The notes below the pieces were generated by a model. The model worked only from the letters and a program-made list of their open reading frames with translations. It had not been told where the DNA came from and searched no databases. A program made the position numbers and the translations under genes. Below are positions 9,901 through 25,502 of a DNA stretch of 64,000 nucleotides, piece by piece; position 1 is the stretch's first letter; every line of letters starts with the position of its first letter. This DNA is from Acidobacteriota bacterium (lineage in GTDB: Bacteria; Acidobacteriota; Blastocatellia; Pyrinomonadales; Pyrinomonadaceae). The DNA is taken from the NCBI GenBank assembly GCA_016718135.1, contig JADKEF010000007.1, forward strand, positions 62,001 through 126,000, in the 5' to 3' direction.

Positions 9901-9985
9901 GTAGAACAGACTTTCTGGTTTGTTTATCGTGTGGTTAATTCCACAAGCTGAATCGGTTATCAGCAGACTAGAAAGCCTGCTGTAC
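9901..9985 (+). repeat. Inverted pair of REP-like hairpin motifs in the secE leader
   Basis: Two related motifs of about 23 bases face each other: 9901-9923 (contains ACAGACTTTCTGGTTTGT) and 9962-9985 (the reverse form, contains GACTAGAAAGCCTG). Each can fold on itself around CTTTC/GAAAG, and together they can form a longer stem. Between them lies a small hairpin (GTGG/CCAC). The element fills the 106-base gap between tRNA-Trp and secE. A leader-regulation or dispersed REP origin are both possible. Confidence 0.5.
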
Positions 9986-9999
9986 CAAGGAGAAAGACA

Positions 10000-10236
10000 G
10001 TGTCAGAAGCAGTTGTTGAGGGAAAACAGAAGGAAGGCATTGGCGAGTTTATTCAACACACTCGGGCCGAGATGGATAAGACCTCTTTTCCATCCTCGAA
10101 TGATGTAAAGAATACGACGATCATCGTGATCGTCAGCGTTTTCTTCTTTGCGGCTTATTTGTTCCTTGTCGATCAGGCTTGGGTTTACATTTTGCAGGGC
10201 CTGACATGGGTGGTCAATAAGATCGCCGGGGCATAA
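10000..10236 (+). CDS. secE: Preprotein translocase subunit SecE
   Basis: A 78-residue single-pass membrane protein of the SecYEG protein-export channel. The GTG start at 10000 is chosen because AAGGAGAA lies just upstream at the right spacing. The short form of SecE with one transmembrane helix (about residues 40-60) is seen, preceded by the conserved amphipathic segment FIQHTRAEMDKTSFPSSNDV. Its place between tRNA-Trp and nusG is the conserved secE-nusG arrangement. Confidence 0.93.
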   Translation: MSEAVVEGKQKEGIGEFIQHTRAEMDKTSFPSSNDVKNTTIIVIVSVFFFAAYLFLVDQAWVYILQGLTWVVNKIAGA

Positions 10237-10251
10237 AAGGACACTTTGATA

Positions 10252-10812
10252 ATGAAACAGTGGTTCTTTATCCACACGTATTCGGGACACGAAAATAAGG
10301 TCGTTGAGAGTCTGAACGCGCGTATTCGCGACATGGAGCTCAGCGAACAGATCACGGGCGTTCTGTTGCCGAAAGAAAAGGTCGTCGAGATGCGTGGTAA
10401 TAAAGAGTACGTCTCCGAGCGGATGTTCTATCCCGGATACGTGCTCGTTGAGATAGACTGTGACGAAAAGGGTAAGATCCCTGATAACGTCTTTCACGCG
10501 ATCAAGGCTACGCCGAAGGTGACAGGTTTTCTCGGCGGAAAGCAGCCAACGCCGCTTTCGCAGGCCGAGGTCGACCAGATCGTTCACAACATCGAGGTAG
10601 CGACCGAAAAGCCGAAACCGAAGTTTACATACACGGTCGGCGAGGTCGTCAGGATCAAATCGGGCCCGTTCGCCAGTTTTACCGGCAAGGTCGAAGAGGT
10701 CAACGAGGACAAATCGACCCTCAAGGTCTCGATCACAATTTTTGGCCGTTCGACACCGTACGAACTGACGTTCTTAGAGGTCGAAAAGGTAACGTTTGCA
10801 GAAGAAGAATAA
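10252..10812 (+). CDS. nusG: Transcription termination/antitermination protein NusG
   Basis: A 186-residue protein that binds RNA polymerase to reduce pausing and to link transcription with translation or Rho. The ATG at 10252 is preferred over an in-frame TTG six bases earlier because the AAAAGGAC ribosome-binding site is better spaced. The NGN domain (about residues 1-115) begins KQWFFIHTYSGHENKV and includes RMFYPGYVLVEID. The C-terminal KOW domain (about 130-186) has the segment GEVVRIKSGPFASFTGKVEE. Length and layout are standard. Confidence 0.96.
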   Translation: MKQWFFIHTYSGHENKVVESLNARIRDMELSEQITGVLLPKEKVVEMRGNKEYVSERMFYPGYVLVEIDCDEKGKIPDNVFHAIKATPKVTGFLGGKQPTPLSQAEVDQIVHNIEVATEKPKPKFTYTVGEVVRIKSGPFASFTGKVEEVNEDKSTLKVSITIFGRSTPYELTFLEVEKVTFAEEE

Positions 10813-10861
10813 AAGAGGACATTCGTTGGGCTCGCCCGGCGATCGTTAATCGAAAAGAGTT

Positions 10862-11287
10862 ATGGCAAAGAAGATAGAAGGTTACATCAAGTTGCAGATC
10901 CCGGCCGGTAAGGCCAATCCTGCTCCGCCGATCGGCCCGGCTTTGGGTCAGCACGGCGTTAACATCATGGAGTTTTGCAAGGCGTTCAACGCCAAGACGC
11001 AAAACGACGATCCGGATATGAAAATTCCGGTCGTGATCACAGTTTACGCGGATCGCTCGTTCACCTTTGAAACGAAAACGCCGCCTGCGGCCGACCTTCT
11101 GAGAAAGGCATCGGGAATCGCAAAGGGTTCGGGCAAAGCGAACCGTGAAAAAGTTGGTTCGATATCGAAGGCCAAGATCGAAGAGATCGCCAAACTAAAA
11201 ATGGTCGATCTCAACACGTCAGACCTCGCCGCAGCAATGCGGACGATCGAGGGAACGGCGAAGTCGATGGGCTTGACGATCGATTAG
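10862..11287 (+). CDS. rplK: 50S ribosomal protein L11
   Basis: A 141-residue large-subunit protein of the GTPase-associated centre, the normal length. It begins AKKIEGYIKLQIPAGKANP and contains the signature PPIGPALGQHGVNIMEFCK. The C-terminal RNA-binding domain contains GSGKANREKVGSI. It lies between nusG and rplA, as in most bacteria. In other bacteria this operon is controlled by L1 binding to the mRNA leader; no clear L1 site was found upstream of this gene. Confidence 0.97.
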   Translation: MAKKIEGYIKLQIPAGKANPAPPIGPALGQHGVNIMEFCKAFNAKTQNDDPDMKIPVVITVYADRSFTFETKTPPAADLLRKASGIAKGSGKANREKVGSISKAKIEEIAKLKMVDLNTSDLAAAMRTIEGTAKSMGLTID

Positions 11288-11302
11288 TAAAAATTAGGTC
11301 AT

Positions 11303-11351
11303 ATAGGGCGTCAGTCCTATGGGTCTCATTAGGGAGAACGCTAACGCGTTC
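11303..11351 (+). promoter_or_regulatory. Two small hairpins in the rplK-rplA gap
   Basis: The 83-base gap holds a hairpin with stem ATAGG/CCTAT (11303-11320) and another with stem GAACG/CGTTC (11336-11351), ahead of a strong CTGGAGG ribosome-binding site. They could form an mRNA control site for L1 or simply be spacer structure. The stems are short and the evidence is weak. Confidence 0.25.
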
Positions 11352-11370
11352 GTTACTACCTGGAGGTAAA

Positions 11371-12063
11371 ATGAAAAGAGGCAAGAAGTATCTTGCGGCT
11401 CTCGAGAAAGTTGAGCTGCATAAGAAGCACACGCTTGAAGAAGCGGTCGCTAAATTGAAAGAGATCGCATTTGCAAAGTTTGACGAGACCGTCGAGCTGA
11501 CGATGTGGTTAGGTGTCGACCCGCGAAAGGCCGATCAGCTCGTACGTGGCACGATCGTGCTGCCGCACGGACTCGGCGGAGCGGCGAAAAAGGTCGTTGT
11601 TATCGCGCAGGGCGATAAGATCCGCGAAGCTCAGGAAGCCGGAGCCGATGAGGCCGGTGGCGACGATATCGTCGAAAAGATCAAAGGCGGCTGGCTCGAC
11701 TTTGACGCATTGATCGCGACGCCCGATATGATGGGCAAGGTCGGTCAGCTAGGTAAGGTCCTCGGTCCTCGAGGCCTGATGCCAAATCCAAAAACAGGAA
11801 CAGTCACGATGGACGTGAAAACGGCTATCGAAGAGACCAAGGCTGGTAAGGTCGAGTATCGCGTTGACAAAACGGGCGTTATTCACTCGCCTGTCGGCAA
11901 AGTGTCGTTCGATAACGCGAAGCTGCAGGAGAATGCACGCGTTCTTATTGGAGCCGTTATAAAGGCAAAGCCGACGACCGCAAAAGGCCGTTACCTGAAG
12001 AAAATTAACTTGGCCGCGACCATGAGCCCGGGCGTACTGCTCGACGAGCTAGCGTACGTTTAA
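11371..12063 (+). CDS. rplA: 50S ribosomal protein L1
   Basis: A 230-residue large-subunit protein of the L1 stalk, of normal length, which binds 23S rRNA and often represses its own operon. It begins MKRGKKYLAALEKVE and contains the L1 signature stretch LGKVLGPRGLMPNPKTGTVT. A strong TGGAGG site precedes the start. It sits between rplK and rplJ with short spacing. Nothing unusual is visible. Confidence 0.97.
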   Translation: MKRGKKYLAALEKVELHKKHTLEEAVAKLKEIAFAKFDETVELTMWLGVDPRKADQLVRGTIVLPHGLGGAAKKVVVIAQGDKIREAQEAGADEAGGDDIVEKIKGGWLDFDALIATPDMMGKVGQLGKVLGPRGLMPNPKTGTVTMDVKTAIEETKAGKVEYRVDKTGVIHSPVGKVSFDNAKLQENARVLIGAVIKAKPTTAKGRYLKKINLAATMSPGVLLDELAYV

Positions 12064-12082
12064 GTAAGGAGCGTTTAGAGAC

Positions 12083-12823
12083 ATGAAATCAAGAGATACA
12101 AAAGCAAAAGATCTGGCCGTCCTTACCGATTCGCTTGCAAATTCTACATCCGCAATGGTCGTTAGCTTTTCTAAGCTGACGGTGACCAAGGATCAGGAGT
12201 TTCGTAGCCGTCTGCGTGAGGCAGGTGCCGAATATTCAGTAGTAAAAAATACTCTGGCCCGCATCGCGGTAAAGGGAACGCAGTTCGAAGATGCAACTGA
12301 GCACTTCAAAGGCGTGACAGCTATCGCGTGGACCAAGAATGATCCCGTTATCCTCTCGAAAGCAATTTCGAAGTTCATGAAGGAAAACGCGGACATCTAC
12401 ACGTTCAAAGCAGGTGTCGTTGACGGTAAATTGGTCGATCTTACACAGTTGACCACGATCGCCAACCTGCCTTCGAAGGAAGAGCTTATTTCGAAGCTGA
12501 TGTGGGTGCTCAACAGCAGTGCACAGGGAATCGTCACGGTCATTAATGCCGTGCCGCGTGACCTGGCCGTTGTGATCAAACAGATCGGTGAACAGGAAGG
12601 ACGCGATGCCGGAACACCGGCCGCAGTCGAAGCAGCACCGGCAGCAGCAGAGGCAGTCGAAGAAGCACCGGCTGCAGAAGCCGAGGCTCCTGTCGAGGCG
12701 GCAGCTGAGGAAGCCCCGGTTCTGGAAGTGGAAGCAGCTTCGGCTGAAGAAGCTCCGGCCGAGGCGGAAGCTGAAGAAGTTTTAGAGATCGCCCCCGAAG
12801 CAGAGGCTGAGGAAAAGGCGTAA
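12083..12823 (+). CDS. rplJ: 50S ribosomal protein L10 with long acidic Ala/Glu tail
   Basis: L10 anchors the L7/L12 dimers to the ribosome. Residues 1 to about 172 form a normal L10, with segments VVSFSKLTVTKDQEFRSRLR and EYSVVKNTLARIA and the C-terminal helix that binds L12. From about residue 173 to 246 there is an extra tail of almost only Ala, Glu, Pro and Val. Typical L10 proteins end near 165-175 residues, so the tail adds about 70 residues. It resembles low-complexity acidic tails and is probably disordered. The frame is clearly coding throughout and stops just before the structured rplJ-rplL gap. Confidence 0.95.
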   Translation: MKSRDTKAKDLAVLTDSLANSTSAMVVSFSKLTVTKDQEFRSRLREAGAEYSVVKNTLARIAVKGTQFEDATEHFKGVTAIAWTKNDPVILSKAISKFMKENADIYTFKAGVVDGKLVDLTQLTTIANLPSKEELISKLMWVLNSSAQGIVTVINAVPRDLAVVIKQIGEQEGRDAGTPAAVEAAPAAAEAVEEAPAAEAEAPVEAAAEEAPVLEVEAASAEEAPAEAEAEEVLEIAPEAEAEEKA

Positions 12824-12841
12824 GTAGCAAGATTTAGATCT

Positions 12842-12870
12842 CAAATTTGAAATTTCAAATTTGAAATTTA
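12842..12870 (+). repeat. Self-complementary heptad repeat, word AAATTTG
   Basis: Four tandem 7-base units (AAATTTG, AAATTTC, AAATTTG, AAATTTA; 12843-12870). With the preceding C, bases 12842-12863 form a perfect 22-base palindrome. It has the same 7-base period as the other repeats of this gene block but uses an AT-only word. It lies 19 bases after the rplJ stop. Confidence 0.75.
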
Positions 12871-12900
12871 AAAAGCCGTACTCAAGGTAAAACGAGCCAA

Positions 12901-12975
12901 GTGATTGTCAGGTCACACCGGCTTCGGATACAAACCGAAAGGTGATGCAACCCGTTCGATGCGTGTCCCTGGGTT
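12901..12975 (+). promoter_or_regulatory. Structured RNA region between rplJ and rplL
   Basis: Three hairpins can form in order: GTGA/TCAC (12901-12916), a compound hairpin with stems CACC/GGTG and TTCGG/CCGAA (12916-12944), and AACCC/GGGTT (12949-12975). The first and second share bases and could be alternatives. The rplJ-rplL gap is unusually long (271 bases), and L12 is needed at several times the amount of L10. A control or processing element is plausible by inference. It does not match a leader that I can name. Confidence 0.4.
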
Positions 12976-12991
12976 CTAAGCGGCAAGAACT

Positions 12992-13057
12992 AGTGAATAG
13001 TGAATCGAAAAGAGTGAATAGAAAGAACTATTCACCATTCACTATTTACCATTTACT
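12992..13057 (+). repeat. Heptad-repeat hairpin, word AGTGAAT (rplJ-rplL gap)
   Basis: The left arm is AGTGAAT, AGTGAAT, CGAAAAG, AGTGAAT (12992-13019). The right arm is CTATTCA, CCATTCA, CTATTTA, CCATTTA (13028-13055). The loop is about eight bases. The word is close to the one in the rpmG-tRNA-Trp element but the unit order differs. It ends about 20 bases before the rplL ribosome-binding site (AGGAGA, 13077-13082). Confidence 0.85.
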
Positions 13058-13094
13058 AATTAAAAGAACCCTAAATAGGAGATATATAAAAATC

Positions 13095-13481
13095 ATGGCA
13101 GTTACAAAAGCAGATGTTGTTGAGTATTTGAAAGGTATGTCGCTTCTCGAAGCGTCGGAATTGGTCAAGGAACTCGAAGAAGTGTTCGGCGTTTCGGCAG
13201 CGGCCGCAGCGGCACCGATGATGATGGCAGCTCCGGCTGGCGGCGACGCTCCGGCAGCAGAAGAGAAGGATTCGTTTGACGTTGTCCTCACCTCGGCCGG
13301 CGGCAACAAGATCGCGGTGATCAAGGTCGTCCGCGAAGTCGTTGCAGGCCTCGGTCTCAAGGAAGCTAAGGATCTCGTCGATGCCGCTCCGAAGGCGCTC
13401 AAAGAAGGCGTTTCGAAGGCAGAAGGCGAAGAGATCAAAGCCAAGTTGACCGAAGCTGGCGCTACCGTTGAGCTCAAATAA
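13095..13481 (+). CDS. rplL: 50S ribosomal protein L7/L12
   Basis: A 128-residue stalk protein that recruits translation factors. The ATG at 13095 with AGGAGA upstream gives the standard length; a longer open frame through the repeat-rich gap is rejected. The N-terminal dimerisation helix (VVEYLKGMSLLEASELVKEL), an Ala/Met/Gly-rich hinge near residues 35-55 and the C-terminal factor-binding domain (FDVVLTSAGGNKIAVIKVVR) are all present. Its 3' end is followed by a heptad-repeat hairpin. Confidence 0.97.
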   Translation: MAVTKADVVEYLKGMSLLEASELVKELEEVFGVSAAAAAAPMMMAAPAGGDAPAAEEKDSFDVVLTSAGGNKIAVIKVVREVVAGLGLKEAKDLVDAAPKALKEGVSKAEGEEIKAKLTEAGATVELK

Positions 13482-13488
13482 CTGAATT

Positions 13489-13565
13489 AGTCTTGAGTCT
13501 TGAGTCTGTGGTCTTGGGTCGGAAGAAATTCTGACCCAAGACTTAGGACTCTCGACTCAAGACTT
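13489..13565 (+). repeat. Heptad-repeat hairpin, word AGTCTTG (rplL-rpoB gap)
   Basis: The left arm is AGTCTTG, AGTCTTG, AGTCTGT, GGTCTTG, GGTCGG (13489-13522). The right arm is ACCCAAG, ACTTAGG, ACTCTCG, ACTCAAG (13534-13561) plus ACTT. The loop is about eleven bases. It begins eight bases after the rplL stop codon. The remaining 360 bases before rpoB hold a possible leader ORF and one hairpin, listed separately. Confidence 0.85.
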
Positions 13566-13648
13566 TTCGTGGTTGTTTTCTTGAGCATTTCTTGTTAAAC
13601 TACTAGGTTCGCAGTCCGTCTAATTATTCCCGGGTGCGATAGGCTAGT

Positions 13649-13729
13649 ATGGCCAGAATCGGAAGCGTATTGTTTTCAATAGTTTCCGTTGTTTTTAACG
13701 CGTTATTGACGCAAACAAGTGGAGAGTGA
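13649..13729 (+). CDS. Possible 26-residue hydrophobic leader peptide before rpoB
   Basis: A short frame in the 446-base rplL-rpoB gap encodes MARIGSVLFSIVSVVFNALL plus six more residues. It looks like a short membrane-inserting peptide. No strong ribosome-binding site is visible. It is followed about 57 bases later by a strong hairpin, an arrangement that recalls a leader-peptide attenuator, but chance is a real alternative for an ORF this short. Confidence 0.25.
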   Translation: MARIGSVLFSIVSVVFNALLTQTSGE

Positions 13730-13786
13730 GTGCACGCCATTGGCATGCTCGGAAAACTCGATCTGAAGGCAGAAACTGCTTAGTAA

Positions 13787-13816
13787 GCGGTCTGGGTAAG
13801 CTATACCCAAGACCGC
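13787..13816 (+). promoter_or_regulatory. Hairpin upstream of rpoB, possible attenuator
   Basis: GCGGTCTGGGTA (13787-13798) pairs with TACCCAAGACCGC (13804-13816), with one bulged base and a short loop. A T-run (CTTTTT) follows about ten bases later rather than at once, so it is at best a weak terminator. In other bacteria partial termination between rplL and rpoB sets the ratio of ribosomal protein to polymerase; this hairpin is well placed for that. Confidence 0.45.
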
Positions 13817-13927
13817 CATTGGCGTCTTTTTCGCGATTGATTTTGTTGGGAACTCGCGTTTTGTGAATCGTATCAGCAACGCGCGCCAAAATCAATAGGT
13901 TTTTTTTAATAGTCCGCTATCAATCAT

Positions 13928-18379
<4,452 letters not shown>

Positions 18380-18381
18380 AG

Positions 18382-18426
18382 ACGGCTTTGCCGTATCGCA
18401 GTGCGGTGAGGCTTTTTGCCTCACCG
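18382..18426 (+). promoter_or_regulatory. Two hairpins in the rpoB-rpoC gap
   Basis: ACGGC/GCCGT around TTT (18382-18394) and a strong nine-pair stem CGGTGAGGC/GCCTCACCG around TTTTT (18404-18426) follow the rpoB stop. The T-tract is in the loop, not after the stem, so it is not a standard terminator. An RNA processing or stability role is possible. Confidence 0.45.
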
Positions 18427-18508
18427 TAAATGCACTTCCTGAGATTTCGTGGCTATGCCACCGGTTTGGCCGCCCCGCAGAGGGCGAAACAGTAATATTG
18501 GAGAAACA

Positions 18509-22810
<4,302 letters not shown>

Positions 22811-22811
22811 T

Positions 22812-22881
22812 TGTCGGACCGCAGGCTGCCAGCCTGCGAGTATATAATAAAGCTCGGAGGCCCAAACCTCCGGGCTTTTTT
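22812..22881 (+). terminator. rpoC terminator module (REP-like hairpin plus intrinsic terminator)
   Basis: The module starts one base after the rpoC stop. Its first part (22812-22838) holds the hairpin GCAGGCT/AGCCTGC. The second part is an intrinsic terminator, stem GCTCGGAGG/CCTCCGGGC (22853-22875) with loop CCCAAA, followed by a T-run. A near copy of the whole module lies downstream of the M13 peptidase gene on the other strand (26496-26566). Confidence 0.85.
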
Positions 22882-22989
22882 GCGTTTTTCTCCGTTTTTT
22901 GCCCACTCTCTCTCTCGTTGTTATCACCATTAATAGGTGCTACTGTTCTCGCGCGTACTCTAATTTTCCTCACTTGGAGAACTCCCACT

Positions 22990-23349
22990 ATGGACGGACG
23001 GATTTTTGACCTGCGGGACGATTTGCTCAAGGACTTGAAGCACGATTGGACCGTGGACGAAATGGCGGAGCGTGCAGGACTGTCCGTTTCCCATTTTCCG
23101 ACCGTTTTCAAAACTCATACCCATTTCTCACCCGGTGCCTACCTGAAAAAGATCCGGCTCGATTCAGCAAAACATCTTCTCGAAACTACACACGACCATG
23201 TTGACCAGATCGCGACTAAAGTTGGAATGCCGGATGAGAGCCATTTTGCACGTGACTTTAAGATTGCCTACAACGTAACGCCGACCGAATACCGCCGACA
23301 ATTCAACGATGATTTGCAAGCCAACCGCGAGAATGGCGAAGAATCGTAG
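22990..23349 (+). CDS. Stand-alone AraC-type DNA-binding protein
   Basis: A 119-residue protein made of little more than the two helix-turn-helix motifs of an AraC/XylS family domain. The first HTH is WTVDEMAERAGLSVSHFPTVFK and the second is VDQIATKVGMPDESHFARDFK, followed by the typical PTEYRRQF ending. No ligand-binding domain is present, unlike most AraC regulators. The ATG at 22990 follows TTGGAGAA; the upstream extension is discarded. It lies 139 bases before the thioredoxin-like gene on the same strand and may control that cassette, which is inference. Confidence 0.85.
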   Translation: MDGRIFDLRDDLLKDLKHDWTVDEMAERAGLSVSHFPTVFKTHTHFSPGAYLKKIRLDSAKHLLETTHDHVDQIATKVGMPDESHFARDFKIAYNVTPTEYRRQFNDDLQANRENGEES

Positions 23350-23488
23350 TATCCGCTATCTATCAGTTGTTTTCGCCAAGGAATAGTCGTTGATTCTTCC
23401 TCACAAAAAGCCCACCATTCACAGGTAAGTTCGAAAAGAAAAATTATTGCACCGGTTGTCGGATAGGTTGGCAGCAAACGGGATTCTT

Positions 23489-24028
23489 ATGGAAAAACTT
23501 AGAAAGATTGTTGAGTTAGGGTCGAATGTCGCAATAATTCTTGTGGCTGTGATCCTCGGATATTTCATGTTTGAGAGGTTCATCGATCCGTCAGCAAAAC
23601 CCGGAGCGGAAGCGGCAGAAGCGTATGTCAAACCCGGTACGAAACTTTCTGTACAAAATGTCGATTTCGGTAAGAGCGAAAAGAACCTGCTGCTTGTGCT
23701 TTCGACCTCTTGTAAGTACTGCACCGAAAGTATCCCATTTTATCAACGTCTCGTGGAACGCAACGCCGTCGAGAAAAAAGTGAACATGGTGGCGGCATTT
23801 GCTCAGGAACCTTCAGAGGCCGCCAAGTATCTGATCGAGAAGAATTTGTCAGTCGATCAGATCATAAGAACGGATGGGTCCGAGATAAAAGTTCGCGGAA
23901 CTCCCACTCTGATATTAACGGACAAAAACGGAACGGTTCTCGAGTCGTGGGCGGGCAAACTGCCACCCGACAAAGAGAACGAAGTAGCTGAGCGTGTGTT
24001 CAGTAATGTTGTAATGGAAATGAACTGA
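23489..24028 (+). CDS. Membrane-anchored thioredoxin-like protein
   Basis: A 179-residue protein with an N-terminal membrane anchor (about residues 12-30) and a thioredoxin-fold domain outside the cytoplasm. The redox motif is CKYC in LSTSCKYCTESIPFYQRL (near residue 75), and the cis-proline segment is RGTPTLILTDKNG. It resembles TlpA/MauD-type thiol-disulfide proteins. The ATG at 23489 is preferred over an upstream start because it directly precedes the anchor. The next gene, 27 bases on, encodes an 18-cysteine exported protein, so this may be its dedicated thiol partner by inference. Confidence 0.78.
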   Translation: MEKLRKIVELGSNVAIILVAVILGYFMFERFIDPSAKPGAEAAEAYVKPGTKLSVQNVDFGKSEKNLLLVLSTSCKYCTESIPFYQRLVERNAVEKKVNMVAAFAQEPSEAAKYLIEKNLSVDQIIRTDGSEIKVRGTPTLILTDKNGTVLESWAGKLPPDKENEVAERVFSNVVMEMN

Positions 24029-24055
24029 CGGATCTAAGTCTGTCGAGGAGGAAAA

Positions 24056-24526
24056 ATGTTAAGTAAAAATTTCTTGTCGATCTATCGAAAATGGGCAATA
24101 ATTGCCCTATTGCTTGTTGGTGTCTACTTCTTTGCGTACTCGGATAATGCGGTCGTTGGCTTGGCTGCTCCGTGTATCGAGGAGTGTGAAGATAATTTTG
24201 CTTCATGTCGAGACGAGTGCCTCAATTCATGCGATCAATCGTCAAACTCGACGGCTTGCAATAGCTGTTTGATCGCGTGCACACCGACATATAACAGTTG
24301 CATGGGGAACGCGGTTTGGTGCGATGTTGGGAATTCATACTCGCCCAATTGCACCGTTAGTTACGGGCTTCATTGTCCGATAGTTGCCGGTTCTCCAGAC
24401 TGCTCACATTCTTCCGCCTTTAACGCGTACTTCATGGTTTGTACCCAAGGCGGCAACACGTGTGTCTCGTGTCCTGGATATCGATACTGTAGTGGATCTG
24501 GTGGTGTGGGTGCCTGCATCCCCTAA
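24056..24526 (+). CDS. Cysteine-rich exported protein (18 Cys)
   Basis: A 156-residue protein with an N-terminal signal or anchor (about residues 12-35) and a mature part with 18 cysteines. The first half shows a helical C-x3-C pattern (PCIEECEDNFASCRDECLNSC, split over short turns) and the second half has wider Cys spacing ending in CVSCPGYRYC. No family is recognised. A GAGGAGGA ribosome-binding site lies before the start. It follows a membrane-anchored thioredoxin-like gene closely, an arrangement that recalls MauD with the disulfide-rich MauA, but the tryptophan pair needed for a TTQ cofactor is not evident. Confidence 0.75.
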   Translation: MLSKNFLSIYRKWAIIALLLVGVYFFAYSDNAVVGLAAPCIEECEDNFASCRDECLNSCDQSSNSTACNSCLIACTPTYNSCMGNAVWCDVGNSYSPNCTVSYGLHCPIVAGSPDCSHSSAFNAYFMVCTQGGNTCVSCPGYRYCSGSGGVGACIP

Positions 24527-24553
24527 TGAACTAGTTGGATAGGTAATATCTGA

Positions 24554-25492
24554 ATGTCTCAGCTCCATTTAAGGACGAAAATTTTCCCCGTTCTGGGGAT
24601 CGTTATGCTTGCCACACTTTGTTTCGGGCAGGAAGATGTGATTCGGGTTGAAACTCCGCTTGTAACGACGCCGGCGAGGGTTGTTGATCGAAATGGAAGG
24701 TATGTGGGTAGGCTCAAGTCCACCGATTTCGTTATTCTCGAAAATGGCATTGAGCAGAAGATAACTTTTTTTACTGAGGTTGACGAGCCATTCACTGTGC
24801 TACTTCTCTTGGATCGAAGCGGTTCGCTGAACTATCGCTCCGAAGAGGTTGCAGCTGCGGCCAGCCTGTTCACAACCTATCTTCGTCCGACTGATTCAAT
24901 CTTCGCGGCATCGTTTGCAGATAGCTATACTGAGATCCTTCCGATAACGAAGGTCTCAGACGTCAAACCTGGAATTCGTATCATACAACGCCGTAATGAG
25001 TCGAACACCTATCTCTTTGACGCGGTGGATGTTGCTCTGATGAAGTTAGCGAAGATTCGCGGACGTAAGGCTCTGGTTTTGTTTTCGGATGGGGCCGGGA
25101 CTGAATTGGCGGCTTCTGTAAAGTCCAATCTGCGTGACGCTGAAGAAGGCGGTGCGATAATTTACACGGTAAGATTTGATACCTTTGGATCAATTCCGGC
25201 GGTGGGGGTTCCTAGAAAAAACTGGTTAGAGTCGGAGAAAAAGGCTACTAGCTACATGTCGAAATTGGCCGATGTCACAGGCGGCAGCTCCTTTAGGGTC
25301 GAGAATATCTCTGAACTTGGCCCCACTTTCCGCCATGTCGCAGAGGAACTTGGGAGAACTTATGTGCTCGGTTATTCCCCGAATTTAGTCGGTGCTAACG
25401 GCGAGCGGCGGAAGATCACGGTCAAGGTCAACATCCCAAACGTCGCCGTCCGGTCGCGGAATGAGGTTGTTTTTAAGCGAAAGGGTAAGTAG
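24554..25492 (+). CDS. Secreted VWFA-domain protein (acidobacterial type)
   Basis: A 312-residue exported protein with a signal peptide (cleavage near FGQE, about residue 25), a short beta-rich leader (VVDRNGRYVGRLKSTDFVIL) and a von Willebrand A domain. The metal-ion site has the DxSxS form in LLDRSGSLN and a later FSDGAG segment. This matches the VWFA-related family first named from Acidobacteria (TIGR03436), whose function is unknown but is likely adhesive or scaffold-like. The C-terminal 30 residues are nearly identical to those of the next gene, so the two are recent tandem paralogues or have undergone gene conversion. Confidence 0.85.
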   Translation: MSQLHLRTKIFPVLGIVMLATLCFGQEDVIRVETPLVTTPARVVDRNGRYVGRLKSTDFVILENGIEQKITFFTEVDEPFTVLLLLDRSGSLNYRSEEVAAAASLFTTYLRPTDSIFAASFADSYTEILPITKVSDVKPGIRIIQRRNESNTYLFDAVDVALMKLAKIRGRKALVLFSDGAGTELAASVKSNLRDAEEGGAIIYTVRFDTFGSIPAVGVPRKNWLESEKKATSYMSKLADVTGGSSFRVENISELGPTFRHVAEELGRTYVLGYSPNLVGANGERRKITVKVNIPNVAVRSRNEVVFKRKGK

Positions 25493-25502
25493 ATTTCTCA
25501 CG

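Noticed and set aside
9511..13565. CRISPR array interpretation of the tandem repeats
   Set aside because: The units are 7 bases and contiguous, with no spacers of 25-40 bases, and no cas genes occur in the window.
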